Shown piece after piece: positions 38,112 to 49,746 of a DNA stretch of 64,000 nt. The stretch spans positions 2,480,001 through 2,544,000 of the forward strand of contig NZ_SHKW01000001.1 in NCBI RefSeq assembly GCF_004217555.1. The letters run 5' to 3'. The first letter of the stretch is position 1. Every line of letters begins with the position of its first letter. The notes beneath the pieces are model-generated. The model did no database searches. It saw only the letters and a list, made by a program, of their open reading frames with translations, and had not been told where the DNA came from. Origin of the DNA: Edaphobacter modestus. Its GTDB lineage: Bacteria; Acidobacteriota; Terriglobia; Terriglobales; Acidobacteriaceae. The translations under genes were made by a program, and so were the position numbers.

Positions 38112-38175
38112 GACACCAATTTCAACGATTGCCTATGTAATTGCAGGCAACTGTGAGAAGGAAAGGAAAACTGTT

Positions 38176-38364
38176 ATGAACGGAAGCCTGCACGTTGGAC
38201 TGGCAGCGCTGGGCGCGGCTATTGGCGTGGGTTTGATCGGGATGAAAGCTTCAGAAGCAGTGGGACGCAATCCTGATGCTTCCACGAAGATTCTTGTTCA
38301 ATCGATTCTGGCAATTGCTTTCGCAGAAGCGATCGTATTCTACGCCCTGTTCTTGGTTAGGTAA
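38176..38364 (+). CDS. atpE: ATP synthase F0 subunit c
   Basis: 62 residues, at the short end for subunit c, as the first helix has only a brief lead-in. GAAIGVGLIG gives the glycine-rich packing motif of helix 1, RNPD the polar loop, and E51 (FAEAIVF) the ion-carrying carboxylate. The glutamine before and serine/threonine after the glutamate seen in sodium-type rings are absent (L20 and A52 instead), so protons are the likelier coupling ion (inference). An upstream in-frame ATG at 38077 lies inside atpB and is rejected in favour of the ATG after AAGGAAA. Confidence 0.92.
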   Translation: MNGSLHVGLAALGAAIGVGLIGMKASEAVGRNPDASTKILVQSILAIAFAEAIVFYALFLVR

Positions 38365-38420
38365 GGAGGAGCCGTGGGTGCAGGGCAAGGCTATCCGACG
38401 CCCAACCACATGAGACGACT

Positions 38421-38966
38421 ATGAATACTCTAGTTTTGCTGGCACAAACGAACAGTGGAGAACAGATCCAAAAGATCGCCACGGACTTTGGCGTGGACTG
38501 GCCACATCTAGTTGCCCAGATCATCAGCTTTTCCATTGTCTGTATTCTTCTTCAACGCTTTGCCTATAAACCTATCCTCAGGGCGCTCGAGGAACGACGT
38601 CAAAAAATCGCCCAAGGGTTGGATGATGCAAAGAAAATATCGGAAGAACTGGCGCAGACCGAGATGCAGCGCCGGGAGATATTGAGGCAGGCCGACGCGC
38701 AGGCGGCCAAACTGATTGAGGAAGCACGTGCTGCAGCTGGCCGGGTGAAAGAAGCGGAAACGCAGAAGGCCATAGCCGAGGCGCAACAGATCGTTGCCAA
38801 GTCGCGCGAAGCGACTGCACAAGACTATGCCCGAATGATCGAAGAGCTAAAGAAAGAAGTCGGCCGATTGGTTGTGAAGACAACCGCCAATGTCACTGGC
38901 AAGATTCTCACGCCAGAAGATCAGCGGCGCCTGTCCGAGGAGACAGCAAGAAATTTAGCCGCTTAA
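38421..38966 (+). CDS. atpF: ATP synthase F0 subunit b
   Basis: 181 residues. One membrane helix (about 30-48, HLVAQIISFSIVCILLQ) with the conserved RFAYKPIL after it, then a long charged coiled coil with the family's A/K/E/Q-rich pattern. It forms the peripheral stalk linking F0 to F1 through delta. Only one b gene is present (no b'), so a homodimer is expected. It lies 56 bp downstream of atpE. Confidence 0.9.
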   Translation: MNTLVLLAQTNSGEQIQKIATDFGVDWPHLVAQIISFSIVCILLQRFAYKPILRALEERRQKIAQGLDDAKKISEELAQTEMQRREILRQADAQAAKLIEEARAAAGRVKEAETQKAIAEAQQIVAKSREATAQDYARMIEELKKEVGRLVVKTTANVTGKILTPEDQRRLSEETARNLAA

Positions 38967-38987
38967 CGAGGCCAAGAAGCGATCGTG

Positions 38988-39422
38988 ATGACTAAGAAAC
39001 AATCCGCGCGTGAAGCTAAGCAAATGTTCCGTTTGTGCGTCGTCAACGGGGTGTTGGATGAGGCGCGTGTGCGCCAGGTACTGCAAGCGGTGCTCCAGTC
39101 CCGACGGCGCGGTTATTTGTTGTTGCTGGAGGACTTTCAGCGGTTGGTCAAACTTGACCATGATCAGCATATGGCAAAAGTCGAGAGCGCCGTGCTAATG
39201 CCCGCTGATTTGCAGGCCAATGTACGCAGCGGATTGACGAGCGCGTACGGTTCAGGGATAACGATTGCGTTCTCCGTCAACCCGGCATTGATTGGAGGGA
39301 TGCGCATTCAAGTGGGTAGCGATGTCTACGATGGGAGCGTGCAGTCTGGGTTAGATGCATTGCGGAGAAGTTTCGGGATTGAAGGAACGAACGGAAGAAA
39401 CACTGAGATCGTATCCCCATAA
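38988..39422 (+). CDS. atpH: ATP synthase F1 subunit delta
   Basis: 144 residues from the ATG at 38988 (a GTG precedes it directly). Shorter than the usual 175-180 residues, mainly in the N-terminal helical domain. The identity rests on the C-terminal signature NPALIGGMRIQVGSDVYDGSV, diagnostic for the delta/OSCP C-domain, and its place between b and alpha. It joins the peripheral stalk to the top of the alpha/beta hexamer. The N-terminal half is strongly diverged. Confidence 0.85.
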   Translation: MTKKQSAREAKQMFRLCVVNGVLDEARVRQVLQAVLQSRRRGYLLLLEDFQRLVKLDHDQHMAKVESAVLMPADLQANVRSGLTSAYGSGITIAFSVNPALIGGMRIQVGSDVYDGSVQSGLDALRRSFGIEGTNGRNTEIVSP

Positions 39423-39454
39423 GGTATGGGGAGCGCTAACCAGGTGAAGGCTAT

Positions 39455-40987
39455 ATGGCTGACATACTGAAGGAACTCGAGGATCAAATTGCCGGCGTCA
39501 AGGCAACAACCGCCAAGCAGAATGTGGGTATCATCCGTGAAGTTGGTGATGGTGTAGCCCGGGTGGAAGGACTTACAGATGCCATGCTCAATGAGATGCT
39601 CGACATGGGTCATGGAATCACCGGCTTAGCGCTAAACCTGGAAGAGACCGAGGTCGGAGTCATTATTCTAGGCGACTATACCCGGCTTGAAGAGGGAGAT
39701 CAGGTTCGCACAACGGGAAAATTGTTGCAGGTACCAGTTGGTATGGGGTTGTTGGGGCGTGTTGTAAATACGCTTGGGGAGCCCGTGGATGGGAAAGGTC
39801 CAGTGAAGAGCACCGTTGCCTATCCGGCTGAGAAAATGGCTCCCGGCATCATCCGGCGTCGCCCTGTCAGCCAACCTGTGCAAACCGGCATCATAGCTAT
39901 CGATGCGATGATTCCGATCGGACGCGGCCAGCGTGAATTGATCATCGGTGATCGGTCGACAGGCAAGACGACGATATGCATCGATACCATCATCAGCCAA
40001 GCTCGCCTTAACCGGGCCGCTGAAGCCGCAGCCGACAAAGACTATCGCCCTCTCTACTGCATCTATGTAGCGATTGGTCAGAAACAATCGAACATTGCCC
40101 GTATCATTACTGTCCTTGAAGACGCTGGTGCAATGCAGAACACCATCATCGTTGCATCTCCTGCTTCGGATTCCGCTACCAATCAGTATCTTGCCCCATT
40201 TGCGGGTGCTGCGATGGGCGAGTGGTTCATGGACAATGGTATGGACGCATTAATCATCTTTGATGATCTGTCCAAACACGCGGTGGCTTACCGACAGATT
40301 TCACTTGTATTGAAGCGGCCCTCCGGGCGTGAAGCGTATCCGGGTGATGTGTTTTATCTCCACAGTCGATTGCTCGAACGCGCGGCACGCGTAGGAGAAA
40401 AATATGGCAACGGTTCACTCACAGCCCTGCCCATTATTGAAACGCAGGCGGGTGACGTTTCCGCCTATATTCCTACCAACGTCATTTCGATCACCGATGG
40501 GCAGATCTATTTGGAAACAGATTTGTTTTATCAGGGAGTTCGTCCGGCCATTTCGGTTGGCCTCTCCGTGTCCCGCGTGGGTTCAGCCGCGCAGCTCAAG
40601 GCCGTGAAGCAAGTTGCCGGACAGCTCAAAGGGGACCTCGCCCAATTTAGGGAATTGGCGGCCTTCGCACAGTTCGGTTCGGACCTCGATGCTAAGACGC
40701 AGGCGCAGATCGACCGAGGCAAGCGTCTCGTCGAACTCTTCAAGCAATCACAGTACAGCCCGATTTCCGTTGAAATCCAGGTCGCTGTGATTTGGGCGGC
40801 CCAAAATGGGTACTTGGATGATGTGCCTGTGGAGCGGGTCAAGGAGTTCCAAGCCAAGTTGACTGAGTTTCTGAACACGCGCAAGGCTGAGTTGCTGCAG
40901 AGTATTGCCACCGAAAAGACGCTATCTCAAGTCTTGATCGGGGAGTTGAAGGCAGCGGCTGATCAGTTCAAAGAGACCTGGAGATGA
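39455..40987 (+). CDS. atpA: ATP synthase F1 subunit alpha
   Basis: 510 residues, full length. The non-catalytic nucleotide site has Walker A GDRSTGKT (about 165-172), and [48 protein letters not shown] and the [15 protein letters not shown] region are all present. With beta it forms the F1 hexamer. It follows delta by 32 bp in the standard gene order. Confidence 0.97.
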   Translation: MADILKELEDQIAGVKATTAKQNVGIIREVGDGVARVEGLTDAMLNEMLDMGHGITGLALNLEETEVGVIILGDYTRLEEGDQVRTTGKLLQVPVGMGLLGRVVNTLGEPVDGKGPVKSTVAYPAEKMAPGIIRRRPVSQPVQTGIIAIDAMIPIGRGQRELIIGDRSTGKTTICIDTIISQARLNRAAEAAADKDYRPLYCIYVAIGQKQSNIARIITVLEDAGAMQNTIIVASPASDSATNQYLAPFAGAAMGEWFMDNGMDALIIFDDLSKHAVAYRQISLVLKRPSGREAYPGDVFYLHSRLLERAARVGEKYGNGSLTALPIIETQAGDVSAYIPTNVISITDGQIYLETDLFYQGVRPAISVGLSVSRVGSAAQLKAVKQVAGQLKGDLAQFRELAAFAQFGSDLDAKTQAQIDRGKRLVELFKQSQYSPISVEIQVAVIWAAQNGYLDDVPVERVKEFQAKLTEFLNTRKAELLQSIATEKTLSQVLIGELKAAADQFKETWR

Positions 40988-41067
40988 ACACGCATCTATT
41001 TCGCGACTAAGGAGCTGGCCGTCAGCATTCGGGAGTCCTGTTCCCGCGCGGCTATTAAACATATCGT

Positions 41068-41934
41068 ATGAGCAGCCCACACGAATTGCGACGACGAATC
41101 CGCTCCATTAGCGGTACTGCGCAGATCACCAAAGCGATGGAGATGGTGGCGGCTTCGAAGATGCGCAAGGCCCAGGAAAGTGCTCTTGCCGGACGGCCTT
41201 TCGTTTACCGACTATACCGAATCCAGAGAGAAGCGACGACGCGGATGGGAGATTTTAGCCATCCTCTGCTCGAAGTGCGCGAAGTCCGTAAACGCGCGAT
41301 CATACTCATTGGCGCGGATAAGGGCTTGTGCGGAGCGCTTAACAGCAATTTGTTCCGCCTGGCCGCTGAGTTCGATACTCAATCAACACTTTTCATCACC
41401 GCGGGGAAGGTAGCTGCGCAGTTCATTGCCCAGACTCATCGACAACTGGTGGCGGAGTTTGCTTATGGGGATACACCGCGGTTCACCGAGGCAAGGGCAA
41501 TTGCCGCCTATGCCCGCGACCTCTTTTTGAAGCGAGAAGTGGATCAGGTGCAGGTCATTGCTACTCGTTTCATCAACACACTCACTCAGCAGCCGCTCTG
41601 TCTTGAATATCTTCCTGTGGCTGAAATCAAGGGACTGAAAATTCCGGGCACAAGGCCGGAAGAGGAACTTATAGCGGATACCACAGAGGCTTTGTTTGAG
41701 CCGAGCCCGGAGGTTGTAATGGGCTATCTGCTTTTGCAATATCTCGATATTTATATCTATCAGGTTTTGCTGAACGCTAAAGCCAGTGAGCAAAGCGCGC
41801 GCATGGTGTCGATGAAGAATGCCACAGATAGTGCTGAAACCCTCATCAACGATTTGACTCTCGAATATAACAAACTGCGGCAAGGCAATATCACGCAAGA
41901 GCTGCTGGAGATTGCCGGCGGACAGTCCGATTAA
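41068..41934 (+). CDS. atpG: ATP synthase F1 subunit gamma
   Basis: 288 residues. It starts with the family pattern ELRRRIRSISGTAQITKAMEMVAASKMRKAQ, has DKGLCGALNSNLF in the middle, and ends with MVSMKNATDSAETLINDLTLEYNKLRQ, the two long helices of the rotor shaft. It couples c-ring rotation to catalysis in beta. The gap of 80 bp after atpA is the widest among the F1 genes except the one before ackA. Confidence 0.95.
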   Translation: MSSPHELRRRIRSISGTAQITKAMEMVAASKMRKAQESALAGRPFVYRLYRIQREATTRMGDFSHPLLEVREVRKRAIILIGADKGLCGALNSNLFRLAAEFDTQSTLFITAGKVAAQFIAQTHRQLVAEFAYGDTPRFTEARAIAAYARDLFLKREVDQVQVIATRFINTLTQQPLCLEYLPVAEIKGLKIPGTRPEEELIADTTEALFEPSPEVVMGYLLLQYLDIYIYQVLLNAKASEQSARMVSMKNATDSAETLINDLTLEYNKLRQGNITQELLEIAGGQSD

Positions 41935-41976
41935 AGGAAATGCTATAGATGATCCGCCAATTGCGACGAGGTATGA

Positions 41977-43383
<1,407 letters not shown>

Positions 43384-43436
43384 GAGGGCACGGCGTCCAT
43401 GTATGCGAGACCGCAACGCCAAGGACCAAGTGAAAG

Positions 43437-43850
43437 ATGGCCAACACAACAAAACTCGAAATTGTAACACCGGAAGCCCTGGTTTACTCCGCGGAAGTGG
43501 ACATGGTCTCGATTCCCTCGGTAGAGGGTCGGCTAGGAGTCCTCCCTCACCACGTGCGCTTGATGGCTCAACTAGTGCCAGGCGAAATGGTTGTGCATAA
43601 AAGCGGGCACATGGAGTTTCTAGCTGTCGGTGAAGGGCTTGTCGAGGTCACCGGCTCCAATGTCTTTGTCGTAACTAACATGGCAATTGCTGTGGACAAA
43701 ATCGATGAAGCGAAGGTCGAAGAAGCCCGCCAGCGCGCCGCTGCCCGACTCCGCGAGAAAATTTCTTCCGAGGAAGTGGCTTCTGTCAACGCATCTCTGG
43801 CCCGCTCACTGGCGCAACTGCGAGTCAAACGACGCCATCACCGCGAGTGA
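43437..43850 (+). CDS. atpC: ATP synthase F1 subunit epsilon
   Basis: 137 residues. The N-terminal beta sandwich is typical (KLEIVTPEALVYSAEVDMVSIPSVEGRLGVLPHHVRLMAQL), followed by the C-terminal helical hairpin with KVEEARQRAAARLREK. It sits on the rotor and can inhibit hydrolysis. It closes the ATP synthase gene set. Between it and the acetate kinase start lie 201 bp whose frame is open in phase with ackA from 43929, but no recognised domain was found there. Confidence 0.93.
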   Translation: MANTTKLEIVTPEALVYSAEVDMVSIPSVEGRLGVLPHHVRLMAQLVPGEMVVHKSGHMEFLAVGEGLVEVTGSNVFVVTNMAIAVDKIDEAKVEEARQRAAARLREKISSEEVASVNASLARSLAQLRVKRRHHRE

Positions 43851-44051
43851 ATCCAAGATGTCGATCCACTCCACGAAGGGGGCGAGGTCGGGTACTTACT
43901 CTATGCGAACGAGCACTGCACGGTTAAGATGTACGTTCTCGGCTGGAAATGGCCGTACTGGACACCGGGATCTTGTGGTCGAGCCTGGTCGCGCCGGATC
44001 AATGCCCAAACTCATGGCGCTACACCAACACGACCAGTCGGTAACGTGCAG

Positions 44052-45317
44052 ATGAACGTTCTCGTACTCAACTCGGGAAGCTCCAGTCTAAAGTTCCAGC
44101 TGATCGCCACGGATCTTGGCCGGATCACCGAGAACAAGGATGAGCGCTTGTGCCGCGGACAAGTCGAGCAGATAGGAGGAGAAGCGATCGTCACGGTCCA
44201 CACGCGAAGTGGCACCAGACAGAAGTCTACAGCTTCACTTTTCGATATTTCGAGGTCGTTGGAATACCTGGTACGGTGGATCGCGTCAGACGAATCAGAA
44301 ATAATGGAAGTCCGGTCTCCGTCCGATATCCATGCCGTTGGACACCGCGTGGTTCACGGGGGCGAATTGTTCACCGAATCCACCGTGATCACTGACGAGG
44401 TGTTAAAGGGAATCGAGGAATGCATCGATTTAGCTCCCCTGCACAACCCCAACAACATCAAGGGTATTTTGGCGTCGCGGCAAGTATTCGGTCCAAAACT
44501 GCCTCAGGTCGCAGTTTTTGACACCTCCTTCCATCATTCGATCCCAGAGCATGCATACCTCTACGCCCTGCCCTATCACTTGTATAAACGCCACCACATT
44601 CGTCGTTACGGATTTCATGGAACGTCTCACCGATATGTGGCCGACCGATACAGGGCCTTGCGTGCGGTAACCGAAGAACAGACTCATATCATCACGCTCC
44701 ACCTGGGCAATGGCTGCTCTGCTACGGCCATTCGAGGTGGCCGCTCTGTGGATACTTCGATGGGCATGACGCCGCTGGAGGGTCTGGTAATGGGGACCCG
44801 CTCTGGCGATATCGATCCAGCCGTCGTGAACCTCATCGCCAGGAAAGAAGGCCTGTCCACACACGAAGTGGATGCTCTACTCAACAACCAGTCCGGATTG
44901 CTGGGCATCTCGGGGCTGACAAACGATATGCGTGTGTTGCTGCAGGAATCAAGAGATCAAGATCACCGCCGGGCACAGCTTGCCATTGAGGTCTTTTGTT
45001 ACCGCGCAAGAAAATACATTGGTGCATTTCTTGCGTGCATGGGCGCCGCGGATGCGATTGTCTTCACCGGAGGGATCGGAGAGAACTCGCCCGACATCCG
45101 CGCCCGGATCTGCAATGGGCTTGAATGGGCTGGTTTGAGGCTGGACGACAGCAGGAACAAGCGGATGGTCGGATTAGAAGGGCAGATCAGTTGTGATGAT
45201 TCGAGCCTGCATGCATTCGTAATTCCGACCGACGAGGAGCTCCTGATCGCACGCGATACCGTCCGTTGCATTCTGAGTGAGCGGTCGCCGAGAGTCGAGG
45301 AACTGCGGATCCAATGA
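44052..45317 (+). CDS. ackA: Acetate kinase
   Basis: 421 residues from the ATG at 44052; an in-frame ATG at 43929 is rejected because the family begins with the MNVLVLNSGSSSLKF seen here. HRVVHGG, YGFHGTSH, the phosphate loop HLGNGCSATAI and FTGGIGENS supply the acetokinase active site. It makes ATP and acetate from acetyl phosphate, or the reverse. With the phosphoketolase 1.5 kb downstream it completes substrate-level phosphorylation from sugar phosphates. The ribosome site is weak, perhaps limiting expression or indicating coupling to atpC. Confidence 0.95.
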   Translation: MNVLVLNSGSSSLKFQLIATDLGRITENKDERLCRGQVEQIGGEAIVTVHTRSGTRQKSTASLFDISRSLEYLVRWIASDESEIMEVRSPSDIHAVGHRVVHGGELFTESTVITDEVLKGIEECIDLAPLHNPNNIKGILASRQVFGPKLPQVAVFDTSFHHSIPEHAYLYALPYHLYKRHHIRRYGFHGTSHRYVADRYRALRAVTEEQTHIITLHLGNGCSATAIRGGRSVDTSMGMTPLEGLVMGTRSGDIDPAVVNLIARKEGLSTHEVDALLNNQSGLLGISGLTNDMRVLLQESRDQDHRRAQLAIEVFCYRARKYIGAFLACMGAADAIVFTGGIGENSPDIRARICNGLEWAGLRLDDSRNKRMVGLEGQISCDDSSLHAFVIPTDEELLIARDTVRCILSERSPRVEELRIQ

Positions 45318-45412
45318 GGATCATTTGCGCTCATTTTCTTCGGAGGCGTCGATGACCACGTTCGGTGGCTTTCGGAATGGCATTCGTCGACAACACTAGG
45401 GGGAACGAACCG

Positions 45413-46042
45413 ATGAAAAACGAACTGCCGATCGTTTATTTGGCGCGGCACGGTGAAACCGCATGGAGCCTGTCGGGGCAACACACCGGCCTAACCGACC
45501 TCCCTCTCACCAGGCAGGGCGAGCGCACCGCCCGCCAACTCGGGGAACGTCTCAAGGGACTGATTTTCGCAAAAGTATTCACCAGCCCATTGCAGCGAGC
45601 GCGGCAGACTTGTGAACTGTCAGGGTTTGGCGCGGTGGCTGAGATCGATCCTGACCTCGTCGAGTGGAACTATGGCAAATATGAAGGCCGCCGGGGTGAC
45701 GAGATCCGCGCGGAGCGCCCAGACTGGAACTTGTTCCGCGACGGCTGCCCTGGAGGCGAAACGCCTCAGCAAGTCAGCGCCCGTGCGGACAGCGTTGTCA
45801 GCCGAGTGCGCGCGATTCCTGCAAACGTACTACTTTTCACAAGCGGGCATTTCATGCGGATATTGGCGTCGCGTTGGCTCGGGCTCGAACCGACAGCCAA
45901 CAGCAGATATTTCATGTTGAGTACGGCGAGCCTCAGTGCCGTGGGCTACGAAAACAATATTTCCCGGCCGGTGATCCGATTCTGGAACGACACTCGCCAT
46001 GTGGACATTGAGCCCGAGATAGCGGCGCACGCCAGTCCGTGA
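45413..46042 (+). CDS. Histidine phosphatase family protein (phosphoglycerate-mutase-like)
   Basis: 209 residues from the ATG at 45413, preceded by AGGGGGA. The phosphohistidine motif ARHGET holds H13; the second histidine is in FTSGHFMR, and the acidic VEWNYGKYEG segment is typical of the branch-1 phosphatase fold. It may act on a sugar phosphate or phosphoglycerate; specificity is unknown. A broken second copy lies at 49410-49698 immediately before glycogen phosphorylase, and this intact copy is itself followed by a fragment of glycogen phosphorylase. Confidence 0.88.
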   Translation: MKNELPIVYLARHGETAWSLSGQHTGLTDLPLTRQGERTARQLGERLKGLIFAKVFTSPLQRARQTCELSGFGAVAEIDPDLVEWNYGKYEGRRGDEIRAERPDWNLFRDGCPGGETPQQVSARADSVVSRVRAIPANVLLFTSGHFMRILASRWLGLEPTANSRYFMLSTASLSAVGYENNISRPVIRFWNDTRHVDIEPEIAAHASP

Positions 46043-46097
46043 CACGACGCGAAGGAACCCCGTGGAGGCAGGTTGACTTCAAGAAAGGAAGACTCCG

Positions 46098-46240
46098 ATG
46101 AGTACAAAGGGCATCGCGGCAAGCGGGGCAAAGGCAGCGGAGGAAGATCCGTCCAAACTTCTCAAACAATACGGGTGCGACCCCATTCAGTTTAGGGGGA
46201 CCGACGGGCTTTACGAACGGCATCTTCACTTCGACAATGC
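46098..46240 (+). pseudogene. 5' fragment of glycogen phosphorylase (first copy)
   Basis: An AAGGAAGA site and ATG are followed by MSTKGI, LLKQYGCDPIQF, GTDGLYERHLHFDN, nearly matching the first 50 residues of the intact phosphorylase at 49747. The spacer and preceding phosphatase end match too. After about 46240 the similarity stops and no phosphorylase core follows. The frame remains open to 46685 but encodes nothing recognisable. The remaining 46241-46823 contains no gene I can support. Confidence 0.8.
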
Positions 46241-46823
46241 GATCGACGAGAAGCAGCTCGCTAACTACCAAAGATCACCAGATCCGGCCTCGCCGACCGA
46301 TGCGGCGCGGCTGTCGCTGGTGCGCTCTGGTCTCGGCTCTTTGACTGGAAGGAAGCGCTCGCCATTGGCGCCTAGTATTTTTGACAGTTGCTCTCCTTCC
46401 AGAACTCCTTCATCCTTCTTTCACCACTGTATCGAAAAATCTCGTACCTCAAGTGTCGCTTGTGGTAGTATGCCGGCCAGAGATTTTCTAACCTTCGTCG
46501 GTTGCACGATCCTCAGGCACATCGTGGCGCCTCGGCGATCGGAGAAGGCGACCAGCGGCCCAACGAGACGGTACAAGGGCGGGGCCAGAGAACGGTTGTG
46601 TCGGGTCAAAGTACTCGTAAACCGAGGCGGGAAACAGCTAAGTGATTGGGTTTGGGTACCTACCTCAAGGCAGCTTAGCCGCTGACCGCTCACCTGTCGC
46701 AATCCGAATAACATCGAGAATGCATGGGCCGAATGAGTTTGGACAACCACCAACAGAGACGGTCATTTAGCACGTGCGTCGCTCTTGGCTGGTAACCGCA
46801 GGCAGCAACGATTTGGAGGAGTC

Positions 46824-49238
46824 ATGGGAGCAACACTCAGTAATGTGAATGCACCAAAGACGCGCGGGGTCAGCCCAAGTACCACGCTATCCACCGAGGA
46901 GCTTCGCAAGATAAATGCCTATTGGCGAGCGTGCAATTACCTTGCCGCGGGCATGATTTATCTGCGCGACAATCCCCTGCTTCGCGAACCCCTGAAGGCA
47001 GAGCACGTCAAGAACCGGCTACTGGGCCACTGGGGTTCAAGTACCGCTCTGAGCTTTTCCTATGTTCACCTCAATCGCCTCATCAACAAATACGATCTCA
47101 ACACCATCTTCCTTGCCGGACCTGGCCACGGCGCGCCGGGCGTGCTGGGGCCGGTTTATTTGGAGGGCACCTATTCGGAGATTTACCCAACCAAGAGCGA
47201 AGACAAAGAAGGGATGTGCGCGTTCTTCAAGGAGTTCTCCTTCCCAGGCGGTATCGGCAGTCACTGCACTCCCGAAACGCCGGGCTCTATCCATGAAGGG
47301 GGCGAGTTGGGTTACAGCGTCTCCCACGCTTTCGGAGCTGCCTTTGACAATCCCGACCTTCTGGTGGCGGTCGTGGTGGGTGATGGGGAAGCAGAGACCG
47401 GGGCATTAGCCACCTCCTGGCACTCTGACAAATTTCTGAATCCCATTCGCGACGGCGCCGTGCTGCCGATCCTCAATCTGAATGGCTACAAGATCAATAA
47501 CCCTACGCTCCTCGCGCGCGTGTCCCACGAGGAACTGGACGACCTATTCAAAGGTTACGGTTGGGATCCGCATTTCGTGGAGGGCGACGATGTGGAGTTG
47601 ATGCATCAGAAAATGGCGAGCACTCTGGAGGACTGCGTGTTACAGATTCGCGGCATTCAGGAAGAGGCCCGCGCCAGTGGCAAACCGAGCCGGGCGCGTT
47701 GGCCCATGATCGTGCTGCGCACCCCGAAGGGGTGGACCGGCCCAAAAGAAGTGGATGGCCACAAAGTAGAGGGTTCCTGGCGTGCCCACCAGGTACCTCT
47801 GGCCGGCGTACGCGAGAATCCCGCCCATTTGAAGTTGCTGGAAGACTGGCTGCGTAGCTACCGACCGGAGGAGTTGTTCGATGAAAGCGGGCGGCTGATC
47901 TCAGAGTTAAGAGCACTTGCCCCCACAGGTACACGCCGAATGAGCGCCAATCCTCATGCCAATGGGGGTTTGCTGCGAAAAGCCTTGCGTCTGCCTGACT
48001 TCCGGGACTATGCGATCCAAGTGGAAAAGACCGGGCAGACTGCGGCGGAGAACACGCGTCCCCTCGGCCGATTTTTGCGCGACATCATGCGCCAAAATCC
48101 GAGTAACTTTCGGGTTTTCGGGCCCGACGAAAATACCTCGAACAAGCTCGATGCAATCTACGAGGTGAGCAAGAAACTGTGGCTGGCCGACTACCTGCCG
48201 GAAGATGCCGACGGAGGCGAGTTGTCTCCCGATGGCCGAGTCCTTGAGATGCTCTCCGAGCATACCCTGGAAGGCTGGTTTGAAGGCTACCTTTTAACAG
48301 GTCGACACGGATTCTTCTCCACATACGAAGCTTTTGTCCATGTCATCGACTCCATGTTCAACATGCATGCTAAGTGGCTCGCGAGCTCTGCGGAGCTAAC
48401 CTGGCGTGCACCCGTGTCCTCGCTCAACTTGCTGATTACCTCCACTGTCTGGCGACAGGATCACAACGGCTTCACCCACCAGGACCCGGGGTTCCTCGAC
48501 CTGGTGGTCAACAAGAGCCCGGATGTTTGTCGGATCTACCTGCCGCCAGACGTAAATACCCTGCTGAGTGTCGCCAATCACTGTCTTAAGAGCACGGGTT
48601 ATATCAACGTCATTGTGTCCGACAAGCAGAAGCACCTGCAGTACATGACCATGGACGAGGCCATTACGCATTGCACCAAGGGCGTCAGCATCTGGCAGAA
48701 GGCGAGCAACGACGAAGGCTCGGAACCTGATGTGGTGATGGCCTGCGCGGGCGACATTCCAACCAAGGAGGCGCTGGCGGCCGTAGTGCTGCTTCGTGAG
48801 CACTTCCCCAATCTTAAGATCCGCTTCGTGAACGTCGTGGACCTCTACAGACTCGTCCCCTCGACGGAGCACCCCCACGGCCTCTCGGACAGGGACTTCG
48901 ACAGCTTGTTCACGAAAGACAAACCTATCATTTTCAACTTCCACGGTTACCCCTGGTTGATCCACCGCTTGACCTACCGACGTACCAATCACAAGAACCT
49001 GCACGTGCGCGGCTACAAGGAAAAAGGAAACATCAACACGCCGCTCGATTTGGCGATCCAGAACCAGATCGATCGTTTTAGCCTGGCAATCGACGTTATT
49101 GACAGGGTGCCCGTACTACAAGCGGCCGGCGCCCACGCCAAAGAAATACTGCGCAATATGCAGATCAACTGCCAGAACTACGCTTACGAACACGGCGTAG
49201 ATAAGCCTGAGGTGGATCAATGGACTTGGCCGGGCTGA
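46824..49238 (+). CDS. xfp: Xylulose-5-phosphate/fructose-6-phosphate phosphoketolase
   Basis: 804 residues from the ATG at 46824, just after GGAGGA; the frame is open 13 codons upstream without a site. Family markers are continuous: [49 protein letters not shown], the thiamine-diphosphate motif [21 protein letters not shown], and [12 protein letters not shown]. It splits xylulose 5-phosphate or fructose 6-phosphate with phosphate into acetyl phosphate plus glyceraldehyde 3-phosphate or erythrose 4-phosphate. Acetate kinase upstream and transketolase downstream complete a phosphoketolase route. It stands between the two copies of the duplicated phosphatase-phosphorylase unit. Confidence 0.96.
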   Translation: MGATLSNVNAPKTRGVSPSTTLSTEELRKINAYWRACNYLAAGMIYLRDNPLLREPLKAEHVKNRLLGHWGSSTALSFSYVHLNRLINKYDLNTIFLAGPGHGAPGVLGPVYLEGTYSEIYPTKSEDKEGMCAFFKEFSFPGGIGSHCTPETPGSIHEGGELGYSVSHAFGAAFDNPDLLVAVVVGDGEAETGALATSWHSDKFLNPIRDGAVLPILNLNGYKINNPTLLARVSHEELDDLFKGYGWDPHFVEGDDVELMHQKMASTLEDCVLQIRGIQEEARASGKPSRARWPMIVLRTPKGWTGPKEVDGHKVEGSWRAHQVPLAGVRENPAHLKLLEDWLRSYRPEELFDESGRLISELRALAPTGTRRMSANPHANGGLLRKALRLPDFRDYAIQVEKTGQTAAENTRPLGRFLRDIMRQNPSNFRVFGPDENTSNKLDAIYEVSKKLWLADYLPEDADGGELSPDGRVLEMLSEHTLEGWFEGYLLTGRHGFFSTYEAFVHVIDSMFNMHAKWLASSAELTWRAPVSSLNLLITSTVWRQDHNGFTHQDPGFLDLVVNKSPDVCRIYLPPDVNTLLSVANHCLKSTGYINVIVSDKQKHLQYMTMDEAITHCTKGVSIWQKASNDEGSEPDVVMACAGDIPTKEALAAVVLLREHFPNLKIRFVNVVDLYRLVPSTEHPHGLSDRDFDSLFTKDKPIIFNFHGYPWLIHRLTYRRTNHKNLHVRGYKEKGNINTPLDLAIQNQIDRFSLAIDVIDRVPVLQAAGAHAKEILRNMQINCQNYAYEHGVDKPEVDQWTWPG

Positions 49239-49409
49239 AACAAGTTCGGTACGTCGCTCGAGGGTGAGTCTTGAGTCTAGCGATGAGAAAGGCAGACTCC
49301 TCGGATCGCCTGAACAGTTCCAGACGGTTCAAAATGGGTTGGGGCTGACTGTGGCATGAGAATCGGGCGCTCCAACCTAAGGTCGTTAGCGTGGCCGGAG
49401 GAGTAAGTA

Positions 49410-49698
49410 ATGGGTGAAAGACTTCCGATTGGTTACCTGGCTCACGACGGCGAGACTTCACGGAGTCTGCCCCTTCAGTACACCAGAGCAGTGAGATCAA
49501 AGCCAGGTCAGTGCCCGCGCGGACAGACGGTGGCTTGGGCTCGAACCGACTGCCAACAGCGGGCATGTCATGTTGAAAACGGGGACCCGTAGTGCGTTGG
49601 GCTACCAAGACGATCCGTACCGGCCGGTGATCCGACTCTGGAACGATACTCACCACGTGGATATTGACTCCGACGTAGCGGTGCACGCCGTTCCGTGA
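49410..49698 (+). pseudogene. Histidine phosphatase remnant (second copy)
   Basis: GGAGGAG and ATG lead into MGERLPIGYLAHDGETSRSLPLQYT, a diverged version of the intact phosphatase N-terminus in which the catalytic RHGET has become HDGET. Nearly the whole middle is missing. In another frame the C-terminus resumes (GLEPTANSG, RPVIRLWNDTHHVDID) and stops at 49698. Internal deletion, frameshift and loss of the arginine of the phosphohistidine motif show it is dead. It directly precedes the intact phosphorylase. Confidence 0.85.
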
Positions 49699-49746
49699 AG
49701 CTCGGATACGAAAGAATACAGGCCCACCTCAGAAAGGAAGATTCCT

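Noticed and set aside
46241-46685. Continuation of the phosphorylase fragment as a 195-residue protein
   Set aside because: Similarity to phosphorylase ends near 46240 and the remainder has no recognisable protein character.
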